DNA from: SLNP01 sp964446435
GTDB taxonomy: Bacteria; Bacteroidota; Bacteroidia; Bacteroidales; VadinHA17
Assembly (NCBI GenBank): GCA_964446435.1
Contig: CAYUOS010000071.1
Span: 1-15,690 of the forward strand
DNA: 15,690 nt
Direction of reading: 5' to 3'
In this document: positions 6,819-14,205 of the stretch, one piece after another
Numbering within the stretch: the stretch's first letter is position 1
Layout: every line of letters starts with the position of its first letter
Made by a program: the position numbers and the translations under genes
Notes under the pieces: generated by a model
Database searches by the model: none
What the model was told of the DNA's origin: nothing
Seen by the model: the letters and a program-made list of their open reading frames with translations, nothing else

Positions 6819-7408
6819 GCTATGTTATTAGAGGGATTATTTTTCTCTTTAAGGACCCAATATAGTCCTTTCACATTTGACCTCATTTCGGGAATTACCA
6901 TTTGTATAATAATATGCTCAACGGCTCCCAATAAACCCCATGTTATCATGAAATAGTAAAAGGGAGTGATAAACCCGATGGTAAAGAGGCATATAATGAA
7001 GGCTCCCTGGATATATCCACTGATTTTTGTGATATAAAGATGAAAACTTGGCAACCTGCCAAATTTCAGCAGTGCAACCACAATTGTCAGTAAAAGAAAA
7101 CCTATAAAAATGATAAAACTTGTTATGTGGGGCATAAAATCATCAAGCTTGAAGACATAGATTCCGACAAACGCAAGGATGTAATTGAAATTATCAGCGA
7201 ATGAATCGAGCCTTGCCCCGAATTCCGATTCCATATTGAACCTTCTCGCAATAAAACCGTCGGCAACATCAGTCAGCAGGTTGATTACCAGGAAAACGGC
7301 AAATAATGTCTCCCGTTGCGAGAGAGCGAACCACAGAATCACAGGGAACATGAGTAGCCTGTAAAAGCCAAGTATATTTGGCAGGGTCCATATACTTTCT
7401 CTTCTCAA
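6815..7408 (-). CDS. CDP-alcohol phosphatidyltransferase (PgsA/PssA-like)
   Basis: 197-residue inner-membrane enzyme. The complete catalytic signature is visible at D47-x2-D50-G51-x2-A54-R55-x8-G64-x3-D68-x3-D72, with the four aspartates that hold the two metal ions. It begins with the usual N-terminal pattern T-L-P-N-I-L-G-F-Y-R and has about five to six hydrophobic segments. The family displaces CMP from CDP-diacylglycerol with an alcohol (glycerol-3-phosphate, serine, inositol phosphate or others); the acceptor cannot be read from the motif. First gene of the operon with the TSUP and cdsA-like genes, and overlapping the former by four bases. Upstream, TATCTTTA (7476-7469 on the minus strand) resembles a -7 box with one mismatch. 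Confidence 0.9.
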   Translation of the reverse strand: MRRESIWTLPNILGFYRLLMFPVILWFALSQRETLFAVFLVINLLTDVADGFIARRFNMESEFGARLDSFADNFNYILAFVGIYVFKLDDFMPHITSFIIFIGFLLLTIVVALLKFGRLPSFHLYITKISGYIQGAFIICLFTIGFITPFYYFMITWGLLGAVEHIIIQMVIPEMRSNVKGLYWVLKEKNNPSNNIA

Positions 7409-7481
7409 AGTGTCAGTTTAAGTTGATAAATGTCCTCTCTCTATCCTGCTTTGATATTCTACCTGTTATAAAGATACGAAG

Positions 7482-7510
7482 AAAAAAACCCCGGAAATAC
7501 TCCCGGGGTT
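7482..7510 (-). terminator. Intrinsic terminator of the DUF4382 gene
   Basis: On the minus strand, AACCCCGG (7510-7503), an 8-base loop and CCGGGGTT (7494-7487) form a perfect 8-bp stem followed by a run of T (7488-7482). It begins 22 bases after the stop of the lipoprotein gene and insulates the lipid operon downstream. Confidence 0.88.
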
Positions 7511-7532
7511 AATTAGACAGTTTCAGTCTCTG

Positions 7533-8372
7533 CTATCTTAAAGTCGTTAACTCGAAATTCTTAACGGTCTTATTTCCCTTATAGACTTTAACTCCTTCGT
7601 ATGCAACGGTATCATAACCTGATTTCGTGGCAAACAGTGAATAGGTGCCCTCAGGAACGCCAATGATTGCATACTTGCCCAATGAATCGGTATACGCAGT
7701 TGTAATTATCGTATCCTTCTTCAACCATACGGCAGCATCCTTAAGCTTGGCAGCAGACTTGTCTGTTACAACTCCCTCAACCCTTCCTGCCGTCGATATA
7801 TTCACAACCCTGATAACCGGCTTCAGGATAAATCCCCTGATTCCGGCCGGTGTAAACGGGTTCCCCTGCAATACAAATGATCGTGAAAGGTCGAAATCGA
7901 TAAGCAACTCCTCGGTCAAGCCTTCAGAAATCACCAGTGACGGCTCAACCAATAGTTTTAGTCCTGTCTGACTTCCACTCGGCACCTTGATATTGAACTC
8001 TATCCCGGTTATGAGTTTCAGGCCAGCATCGCTAACATACAGCCTTATCATATCATACTCCCCGGCAGGAATCTCCATGTCGAGAAGGTCTGCAACGACT
8101 CCGTTCCTAAGCTCCAGCAGGTTGAATGTCTCTGGCTCATCTGTTAAAAGCATGAAAGGATTGCCATCGGGTTCTCCGTCTCCAACCTTCCTTATCTCTA
8201 CCTTCGAAATCGTTATGGTAGCCGATTCAATAAGATCCATTGGGAATGGAGCATCTGTAACCTTAATTACGAGCCTACCCATTCCTGAGGTATTCTCTGC
8301 CTTCTGGCATGACGGTATAAGTGCCACAAGCACTGCAGTCATAATTAAAAGGAAAATCCACTTTGCTTTCAT
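7533..8372 (-). CDS. DUF4382 lipoprotein with carboxypeptidase regulatory-like domain
   Basis: 279 residues. A 21-residue signal ends in I-P-S-C22, a lipobox, with Gln at +2, so an anchored envelope lipoprotein is predicted. Residues about 31-190 match the DUF4382 pattern: G-R-L-V-I-K-V-T-D-A-P-F-P near the start, then I-T-I-S-K-V-E-I and F-N-L-L-E-L-R-N-G; the region ends with K-P-V-I-R-V. Residues about 195-277 are a carboxypeptidase-regulatory-like beta-sandwich (G-R-V-E-G-V-V-T-D, T-D-S-L-G-K-Y, G-T-Y-S-L-F-A). Function of DUF4382 proteins is unknown to me; the second domain is a common structural or binding module of Bacteroidota surface proteins. Single-gene unit with its own terminator. 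Confidence 0.85.
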   Translation of the reverse strand: MKAKWIFLLIMTAVLVALIPSCQKAENTSGMGRLVIKVTDAPFPMDLIESATITISKVEIRKVGDGEPDGNPFMLLTDEPETFNLLELRNGVVADLLDMEIPAGEYDMIRLYVSDAGLKLITGIEFNIKVPSGSQTGLKLLVEPSLVISEGLTEELLIDFDLSRSFVLQGNPFTPAGIRGFILKPVIRVVNISTAGRVEGVVTDKSAAKLKDAAVWLKKDTIITTAYTDSLGKYAIIGVPEGTYSLFATKSGYDTVAYEGVKVYKGNKTVKNFELTTLR

Positions 8373-8441
8373 TTTCTATATTTTTTATAAAGTTACTAAT
8401 TATTCTTTTTAACTGACTACCTTCCTGAGGGAAGTTTTCCT

Positions 8442-8561
8442 TTACCTGTTTTTACAGCAGCCCTCTTGGCAGCATTGTTGTTAACAGCCTTTCCTGCATT
8501 TGCTCAAAAATATACCCCTGAAAATGAAAAAATCATGAATTTTTGGGAAAATCGAGAATAA
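8442..8561 (+). pseudogene. Remnant of the 5' end of an exported-protein gene
   Basis: This plus-strand frame reads as a convincing signal-peptide core: hydrophobic F-T-A-A-L-L-A-A-L-L-L-T-A-F-P then A-F-A-Q, a typical Bacteroidota cleavage site, followed by polar K-Y-T-P-E-N-E-K. The open frame runs from about 8400 to TAA at 8559-8561, but contains no ATG upstream of the hydrophobic core, and the last codons run antisense into the histidine kinase gene. It is best explained as a decayed gene start left between the DUF4382 gene and the kinase gene. A chance hydrophobic frame is the alternative. The minus-strand TATTTTTG (8512-8505), a possible -7 box for the DUF4382 gene, falls inside it. Confidence 0.42.
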
Positions 8562-9852
8562 AACTGGTTCCCAGGCCAACTATTGAAGTAACCGAGATTT
8601 TTATTCCATGAAAATCGGCTATGGCCTTTGTAATAGCAAGGCCTATTCCGGTTCCCTCCTGGTTTCTTGCGCCACGGCTCTTGAACCTGGTAAAAAGATT
8701 GTCTATCTGCAACTCTGTAAGACCCCGGCCAGTATCTGATATTGATATTCTGAATTTACTGTCCGATCTTTTTTCTTCTATGGTAACCCTCCCTCCGGCA
8801 TCAGTGTTCTTTACACCATTATATATAACGTTATAAAACATTGAGAATAGTAGTTCCCGGTTGGCATTCTGAAACAGAAACTCAGGAGAACAATTATTAA
8901 TAAGACTTATTCCCCTATCCTCAGCAACCGGTTCAATTTCCGCAATAACCTCCGCTATCAGTTCTCCCGGCCTCACATCATCGTTTCTCAGATACTGACT
9001 GCTCTCAATTCGGGCAATGGTAAGAAGAGAATTCACCAACGCCTGTAGCCGGTGAAGAGTTTTAAGAGACTCTTCGATCTTCATTGCCATGGCATCATCA
9101 ATATCCTCCCTTATAAGGATATTTTCCAGCTTGCTCCTGATAATCGAAACAGGAGTTAAAAGCTCGTGCGATATGTTAACCGTTGTCTCCTTCTCCTTAC
9201 TGAACAGCTCTTCTATCTGTACCATCTGCTCCGTAAGGGTCTTGTCAAGTTGAATAAAATCTGATGTTGTGGTTCTTACAGGCTCCTTGTCAAAGCTGCC
9301 CGGATCAGGTTTATCTTTAAGTTTCCCCGTGATTCTGTCAAGGGGAATCAACAGGATATTGGTAAACTGCAGATCGGCAATAAGAGTTAATACTATTATC
9401 AGCACAATGAAAAGGATGATAACCCGGGTAATATTCCTTTTAGCCACTAAAATACTTTCGATACTTTTACCTACCTCCAGCAGATAGGGCTGATCATCAA
9501 TTATGAGTGAATAATGAAGCACCCTGTAATCGATCTCCTCCTCCTCAATAAGTCTGACTGACACATCTATATGATTTATAACTCCGTTATAATCAATACG
9601 TTCAATACTCACAAACTCTTCCTTAAGTATATTGTAACTGCCAAACGCATCGCCGGCATCAGCACTTATAAATGGTTCAATTCCGATTTGCACAATAAGG
9701 TCAATAACCTGTTCACGTTTCCTGATAAGTTCGTAATCAATCTGTCTCAGGTTTATCCTTTCAACTAAATAGGGAAGAAACATCAGGAAAAGAAGCGAAA
9801 CAGCTAGCTTCGATACCATACTGAAAAGGGCAAGCTTGAACTTCAGTTTCAT
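8533..9852 (-). CDS. Sensor histidine kinase
   Basis: 439 residues. Transmembrane helix 1 (about 11-29), an extracytoplasmic domain of about 110 residues with no recognised fold, transmembrane helix 2 (about 141-160), a HAMP-like linker (P-L-D-R-I around 170-174), HisKA dimerisation helix with the phospho-acceptor H229 in S-H-E-L-L-T-P, and an HATPase domain with N345 (N box), D373-T-G-R-G (G1) and G400-T-G-I-G-L (G2). All catalytic elements are present; the H box has Leu where Arg or Gln is common. It autophosphorylates and passes phosphate to the response regulator encoded 21 bp upstream. It closes a four-gene minus-strand unit with two exported proteins, which makes an envelope or extracellular signal likely. 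Confidence 0.93.
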   Translation of the reverse strand: MKLKFKLALFSMVSKLAVSLLFLMFLPYLVERINLRQIDYELIRKREQVIDLIVQIGIEPFISADAGDAFGSYNILKEEFVSIERIDYNGVINHIDVSVRLIEEEEIDYRVLHYSLIIDDQPYLLEVGKSIESILVAKRNITRVIILFIVLIIVLTLIADLQFTNILLIPLDRITGKLKDKPDPGSFDKEPVRTTTSDFIQLDKTLTEQMVQIEELFSKEKETTVNISHELLTPVSIIRSKLENILIREDIDDAMAMKIEESLKTLHRLQALVNSLLTIARIESSQYLRNDDVRPGELIAEVIAEIEPVAEDRGISLINNCSPEFLFQNANRELLFSMFYNVIYNGVKNTDAGGRVTIEEKRSDSKFRISISDTGRGLTELQIDNLFTRFKSRGARNQEGTGIGLAITKAIADFHGIKISVTSIVGLGTSFILDFPKNS

Positions 9853-9873
9853 AATTGTAATCGGTTTTGCATT

Positions 9874-10554
9874 CTACAGCTCAAGTCTTACCCGGTATCC
9901 CACACCTCTTACTGTCTCCAGCCATGGGGTCGGTGCATAGGAATTAAGTTTCTTCCGGAGGTTCTTTACGTGAACGTCAATGAAATTACTGTCATACTGA
10001 TCGTCAAGCATATTACCCCAGACATGCTCGTATAACTGGTGTCGCGCCAAAACCTTATCATGGTTTAAAACAAGATACTGCAACAGATTAAACTCCTTCC
10101 GGGTCAACTCTACTTCAACTCCTGAATGGGTAACTATTCTTGACTGGGTATTAATAGTAAATTCTCCCACAACCATCTCCTGGTTAACTACATTGAACTT
10201 TCTCCTCGCTACGGCATTAATCCGTGACAGAAGTTCAACCAGGGCAAAAGGCTTTGCAAGGTAATCATCGGCTCCGAGATCAAGACCCTTAACCCTGTCT
10301 TCAACTGCCCCGCGTGCAGTAATTATTATAAATGATGCCTCACTGCCAAGTGTTTTTGCCTCCCTTATGAGATCCAGTCCTTCATAATCTGGCAGTCCCA
10401 GATCTAGGAGAACGAAATCGTAGAGATTGATCGCAATTTTTTCAGAGGCATCAACCCCGGAATAAGCCATATCGCAGATAAAGTTCTCCTTCCTGAGGAA
10501 ACTCTCAATTTCAGCTGCCAGACTTTTTTCGTCCTCTACTATCAGTACATTCAT
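9874..10554 (-). CDS. OmpR/PhoB-family response regulator
   Basis: 226 residues. Receiver domain 1-118 with acidic pocket E7-D8, phospho-acceptor D51 (L-L-D-L-G-L-P), T79 and K101 (K-P-F), all in canonical places. Residues about 128-224 are a winged-helix DNA-binding domain with E-L-T-R-K-E-F-N-L-L near its start and V-R-G-V-G-Y-R-V at its end. It is a phosphorylation-controlled transcription factor and partner of the adjacent kinase. The start is 10 bp after the stop of the beta-barrel gene and 21 bp before the kinase start, so the three are surely co-transcribed. The direct targets are unknown; autoregulation of this operon or of the divergent peptidase gene would be the first guess. Confidence 0.95.
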   Translation of the reverse strand: MNVLIVEDEKSLAAEIESFLRKENFICDMAYSGVDASEKIAINLYDFVLLDLGLPDYEGLDLIREAKTLGSEASFIIITARGAVEDRVKGLDLGADDYLAKPFALVELLSRINAVARRKFNVVNQEMVVGEFTINTQSRIVTHSGVEVELTRKEFNLLQYLVLNHDKVLARHQLYEHVWGNMLDDQYDSNFIDVHVKNLRKKLNSYAPTPWLETVRGVGYRVRLEL

Positions 10555-10564
10555 CCGGTGTGGC

Positions 10565-11467
10565 TTAAAATATCCTGAAATATGCTGAGGCCGTTAGAAC
10601 GAAACCCTTTGAGATATAGGCAGAATAGTCTGAACTGAGTGGCAGTACATACCCCGCCTCTACCTCAATGCTGAATTTGTTGAAATTCAGAGAAACCGGC
10701 AATCCGAAATCTGCCTCAAGTAATCCAAATCTTCTTGAATATATTGTTGAAGAAGTTGCAGCAGGTATGCCAAAAGGCTTGCCAAAAGGAGGGAGGCCTG
10801 AAGAAACCGTATCGCTGCTGGTAACCGTTTCCGCGGTAATAATTGTTCCTGCTATGATGTTGAAATAGGGATCAAACGAAATATTGGCCCTGCCACCGAA
10901 AATATCCTGCGTCTCAAAGTACCTCGAATTCCTGAACTGCACGTATGCCTGCGAGTACGCAGATACTATGCCCCCGAGAGAGATTTTGGAATAGAGAATC
11001 CTCCAGTCAAATCCAAGGGTAAGATCACTGTATAGAAAGTTCCCGAAGAGGCTGTCCCTCAGCGACGGGGCGACAAGATAACCATACAGTCCGGCTGAAA
11101 TATCAAACCATGAGTTGAAAACATGACTCCAGCTTACCGAACCGCTATTAATCGGAAGAATGGGCGAAAACCCGGAAAGGTGTATTGATGAAATGGAGAG
11201 GTAAAATTCATTGCTGACAGCATAGCTCAGCGCAGAATAAGCATATGGCTGGCCTTGTGAAATGGTGGATCCAAGATAGATCATATTGTTCCCGTATCCG
11301 ATACCCCCATACAGAGCTCTGGCATCTGCTGCTGTATTAACCGCTGAAGTATCTTCACCGGCTGAAACCATAGAACTTTGATCCTGGCATAATACAGCCA
11401 GTGATGTTGCCAGATAGAGTGCAATACAGAGAGCTACGGTCCACAAAACCTTTAACGAGAAAGCCAT
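10565..11467 (-). CDS. Predicted outer-membrane beta-barrel protein of unknown function
   Basis: 300 residues. An N-terminal hydrophobic stretch (about 5-26, ending L-A-V-L-C-Q) looks like a signal peptide. After a low-complexity Ser/Ala/Asp linker (about 29-50) come alternating polar/hydrophobic segments rich in Tyr, Phe, Gly and Ser, and the chain ends A-S-A-Y-F-R-I-F, with a terminal Phe as recognised by the BAM machinery. A Ser/Thr/Gly/Pro-rich insert at about 215-240 may be a surface loop. I do not recognise the family. Gaps of 18 bp upstream and 10 bp downstream put it in one operon with the cationic protein and the two-component regulators. It could be a channel, a sensor accessory or an anchor for its neighbour. 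Confidence 0.72.
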   Translation of the reverse strand: MAFSLKVLWTVALCIALYLATSLAVLCQDQSSMVSAGEDTSAVNTAADARALYGGIGYGNNMIYLGSTISQGQPYAYSALSYAVSNEFYLSISSIHLSGFSPILPINSGSVSWSHVFNSWFDISAGLYGYLVAPSLRDSLFGNFLYSDLTLGFDWRILYSKISLGGIVSAYSQAYVQFRNSRYFETQDIFGGRANISFDPYFNIIAGTIITAETVTSSDTVSSGLPPFGKPFGIPAATSSTIYSRRFGLLEADFGLPVSLNFNKFSIEVEAGYVLPLSSDYSAYISKGFVLTASAYFRIF

Positions 11468-11485
11468 CGGCCTGGATATTTTAAA

Positions 11486-11836
11486 TTACCTTCCGCCCTT
11501 CCTTCCTACTCCTGCCGGTTTACCTACACCTTTTGGTATAGCGGTTCCCCCGGGTCTGATAACAACAGGAGGCCTGGCTCCCTTTGCCTTGCTCATGTCG
11601 GGCTTGGCTCCTTTTACCTGCTTTACGGCCTTTGACGGGTTGTCAACTGCATTATTGCGTGCCTGCTGACTTATAATATTGCCTGTCTGGGCTCCTTTAG
11701 CTTCGGTAACAGCCCCCCTGGTCTCAATCCTGACCTTCATGGTGTCATTAACAACAGTTACCGTCTGGGCCTTTACACTGATACATCCAAATACTATCAA
11801 TATCAGGAACAGTAGTATTTCTTTGATCCCTTTCAT
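11486..11836 (-). CDS. Small secreted, strongly basic low-complexity protein
   Basis: With the start at 11836 the product is 116 residues: a signal peptide M-K-G-I-K-E-I-L-L-F-L-I-L-I-V-F-G-C-I-S-V-K-A, then a mature part of 93 residues. That part has 18 Lys/Arg against 5 Asp/Glu and contains no Leu, Phe, Tyr, Trp, His or Cys, so it should be disordered. K-G-A occurs three times, and the tail is P-K-G-V-G-K-P-A-G-V-G-R-K-G-G-R. The open frame reaches back to 11926, but a -7 box at 11870-11863 would place transcription start inside that extension; the ATG at 11848 (four residues longer) is the other option. I do not recognise the family. It heads the operon with the beta-barrel protein and the two-component system. 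A lipoprotein reading (F-G-C) is less likely because Phe precedes the Gly. Confidence 0.62.
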   Translation of the reverse strand: MKGIKEILLFLILIVFGCISVKAQTVTVVNDTMKVRIETRGAVTEAKGAQTGNIISQQARNNAVDNPSKAVKQVKGAKPDMSKAKGARPPVVIRPGGTAIPKGVGKPAGVGRKGGR

Positions 11837-11862
11837 ATTCCCGTTCATTTCCCTTAATAGTG

Positions 11863-11870
11863 CAAATATA
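11863..11870 (-). promoter_or_regulatory. -7 box of the four-gene two-component operon
   Basis: On the minus strand TATATTTG (11870-11863) is an exact TAnnTTTG match. Transcription would start near 11857, about 20 nt before the chosen ATG at 11836. No TTG is seen at the ideal -33 distance. Confidence 0.55.
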
Positions 11871-12037
11871 GTTAATATACTGTAATAAAAATGATTAAGC
11901 AATTTCAACATTAGCCTATATGACAAATGTAAATCCTGTAAAGTGAAGAAAAGATGAATAAGTTAAAAATATCACGTGTATGTTTTACACTTTTAAAACT
12001 TTGTAATAAATTGCACTTGCAAAAACACAAGTCTGAT

Positions 12038-13285
12038 ATGAAATCTGCCAAAACCGTTGCCGTATTACTTCAGTTCATACTTATGACATCTATCTGCCAA
12101 TCCCAGCAGACAGGTGCCACGGGAAGAAGGGTAGCTGAAAGCTCACCTGTTTCATTTGAAACCTACAACCCCAGGGTTATCCCGGTAAGCCTGACAGGTC
12201 ATGATTCAAACCGCGTAACCATCGCCTACGCAGCAGAGGGATACACAGCAGCAGAATTGCACACCTTCCCCGGCCACGTCAGGGCAGCCGTTGGATATCT
12301 GTCAACTGACATCCTTTCAACCCGTCCATACCCTCGTTACTTCAACTTCTTCAACATCTACAGGATTGAACTCGAGAGTCCGGAATCAGGTATCAGCCGG
12401 GCCCCTTCGTTCGGACAGCCACTGACAATGGAGGTTAAAAATGTTATTGGCGGAACCAGGGACGAGGACCGTCTGGGCTGGGTAAACGGCAGACTTGCTG
12501 AGGCAATGTTCGTGGAGGCAGCCGAATCGGCCGGAATTGGTGAATTCAACTGGAAGTATGCCATACTTAACAATGCCGGCTACCATAACTCAGGAGGAAG
12601 GCATGTGGTATTCTCATACAACTACGCCCGCGAGATTGCTCTCCACGAGGCGGGCCACGGCCACCACCAGCTTGCCGATGAGTATTACGGCAGGGGTGTC
12701 TTTACCAGGCCTGAACCACGCGAAGTCAATGTCACAGCCGATTCAACAGGTGCAAAATGGAAACACTGGCTGGGCTATGTCGATGCAGACACCATCCTTG
12801 GAACAGTAGGAGTTTACGAGGGTGCGGTGTATGCCGACAAGGGGGCCTACAGGCCTACCCCCAACAGCAAGATGGGCTGGACAAGCGACCGCAGGCCTGC
12901 TTCTTTCAATGCAATAAGCAGGGAGAAGATAATTCTCGACATCTATGATATTGTCAGGCCTCTTGACTCCTTTGCCGACACGGCATTAGTTCATGCAAAT
13001 CCTGACAGCCTGTGGGTAAGGCCGGTAGACAGTAATGTTATCAGAACAGACTGGTATGTAAACGGGAGGCTTATCGCATCCGACGGAGGCACATCGCTGC
13101 CACTGAAAATGATTGGCACAAGGAGAGGTACCTACACAGTAAGGGCCCATTCATATGACGAAGTGGTAAAGCATGCATTCTCAGACAATTCAAATCCACA
13201 CCCCCTTGATCTTGTGAGGCGCGATCTCCATAAACTTCAGCAGGAAGTCATCTGGAAAGTCACTATCACCAGACGCGTGAGATGA
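12038..13285 (+). CDS. Secreted M64-family zinc metallopeptidase
   Basis: Start set at 12038 because M-K-S-A-K-T-V-A-V-L-L-Q-F-I-L-M-T-S-I-C-Q-S-Q is a clean signal peptide; the in-frame ATG at 11954 would bury it behind 28 residues. The product is 415 residues. The catalytic domain has A-E-G-Y-T-A-A-E-L near its start, the zinc motif H203-E204-A-G-H207 followed by G-H-H-Q-L-A-D-E-Y-Y, and the later A-Y-R-P-T-P-N-S-K-M and S-R-E-K-I-I-L-D-I-Y, all characteristic of M64 (IgA-peptidase-like) enzymes. The family's usual N-terminal beta domain seems absent, while about 100 C-terminal residues look Ig-like (D-W-Y-V-N-G). The substrate is unknown and the IgA name should not be taken literally. Divergent from the two-component operon; convergent with the OmpA gene. 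Confidence 0.85.
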   Translation: MKSAKTVAVLLQFILMTSICQSQQTGATGRRVAESSPVSFETYNPRVIPVSLTGHDSNRVTIAYAAEGYTAAELHTFPGHVRAAVGYLSTDILSTRPYPRYFNFFNIYRIELESPESGISRAPSFGQPLTMEVKNVIGGTRDEDRLGWVNGRLAEAMFVEAAESAGIGEFNWKYAILNNAGYHNSGGRHVVFSYNYAREIALHEAGHGHHQLADEYYGRGVFTRPEPREVNVTADSTGAKWKHWLGYVDADTILGTVGVYEGAVYADKGAYRPTPNSKMGWTSDRRPASFNAISREKIILDIYDIVRPLDSFADTALVHANPDSLWVRPVDSNVIRTDWYVNGRLIASDGGTSLPLKMIGTRRGTYTVRAHSYDEVVKHAFSDNSNPHPLDLVRRDLHKLQQEVIWKVTITRRVR

Positions 13286-13307
13286 CAACCTCACTTCCGG
13301 AACAGTA

Positions 13308-14108
13308 CTATAATCTGATAACAGTCACCACAACTCTCCTGTTACGCGCCCTTCCTGCGGCTGTCTCATTTGATGCGACCGGCATCGCCGAACCCATGCC
13401 TGAGGTAACCAGTCTGTCGCGGGTTATTCCCAGCCTGATAAGTTCACCTGCCACTGCGTTGGCCCTTTCAACAGAGATAAGCTTGTTGTCGAACTCCCTG
13501 CCCTCGTTGTCTGTGTGACCCACAATTTCAATCTTCATTGATGGATTATCCCTGAGTACCCCCGCGAGAGCTGCAACGGCAGGCAACGAGTATGGCTGAA
13601 TAGTTGACCCTCTGTAGTCGAACCGCAGATACAAAATAGTCTCGCCATTGATTGTCAGGTCATCTCGTATACTTTCGGGTGTAAGCTCCTGGTTGATCTC
13701 CGCCTTCTCCATTATACGCAGCGTATAATAGAATTCCCCGGCCGCCATATCAGCCCACACTTCCACATCCTCGCCCTGAACCACCATGCACAACTTGTCT
13801 CCATCGTGGGCACACATTTTTGCCTTCAACTCTTTGCCTCTTGTCGAAAATGCTGACAAAATCTTCGCCACTGACAGGTCAACATCACTCTCGTAATAGT
13901 AGTAGAGCATCCTGCCTGAAATAATCATTTCATTGCCATTTTCATCAAAAAACTTGTGAGTGGCAGGCTCTCTTACTTCATACTCAAGCAATTTGAATCC
14001 CTTCATGCGGGGAAAAAGAGGATGGTCGGAGGAACCCGGGAGATCCTGGGCATTAAGCAACAGCCCACAGCAATAGCTGATTATCAGTATTGTAATTGAC
14101 CTTTTCAT
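13308..14108 (-). CDS. OmpA-family peptidoglycan-associated envelope protein
   Basis: 266 residues from the ATG at 14108, chosen because M-K-R-S-I-T-I-L-I-I-S-Y-C-C-G-L-L-L-N-A-Q is a signal peptide; the open frame upstream to 14198 adds a 30-residue tail of no clear sense. Residues about 30-145 form an N-terminal domain (Y-Y-Y-Y-E-S, then V-W-A-D near 118 and Y-Y-T-L-R-I-M-E-K) of a type found in bacterial OmpA fusion proteins, possibly DUF4892-like. Residues about 155-266 are a complete OmpA C-terminal domain: I-V-G-H-T-D-N-E-G, N-x-L-I-S-x-E-R-A, G-M-G-S-A-x-P and G-R-A-R-N-R-R-V, with the Asp and Arg that bind diaminopimelate. It should tether the outer membrane or a periplasmic complex to peptidoglycan. 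It ends 22 bp from the convergent peptidase gene. Confidence 0.85.
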   Translation of the reverse strand: MKRSITILIISYCCGLLLNAQDLPGSSDHPLFPRMKGFKLLEYEVREPATHKFFDENGNEMIISGRMLYYYYESDVDLSVAKILSAFSTRGKELKAKMCAHDGDKLCMVVQGEDVEVWADMAAGEFYYTLRIMEKAEINQELTPESIRDDLTINGETILYLRFDYRGSTIQPYSLPAVAALAGVLRDNPSMKIEIVGHTDNEGREFDNKLISVERANAVAGELIRLGITRDRLVTSGMGSAMPVASNETAAGRARNRRVVVTVIRL

Positions 14109-14205
14109 AAAAGAGTATTTATTGTTGCCTGAAAATTTCCCCTGAGAAAAGTCAACAAAAGGTATGAAAAAGATCGGTGCGATACAAATTTTTAACAATA
14201 GGTCC

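Noticed and set aside
8421..8443. Hairpin CTTCC-TGAG-GGAAG followed by TTTTCCTTT, terminator-like on the plus strand
   Set aside because: There is no plus-strand gene upstream to terminate, and on the minus strand no T-run follows, so it does not serve the kinase operon. Left as a chance or relic hairpin.
11973..12030. Small inverted repeats upstream of the peptidase gene (CACGTG, GTGTA/TACAC, ACTTG/CAAGT)
   Set aside because: Stems of only five or six bases in AT-rich DNA are expected by chance, and no exact TAnnTTTG box could be tied to them.
13278..13303. Possible terminator (GTGAG/CTCAC) between the convergent peptidase and OmpA genes
   Set aside because: A five-base stem with an eight-base loop and no T-run in either direction is too weak to call.
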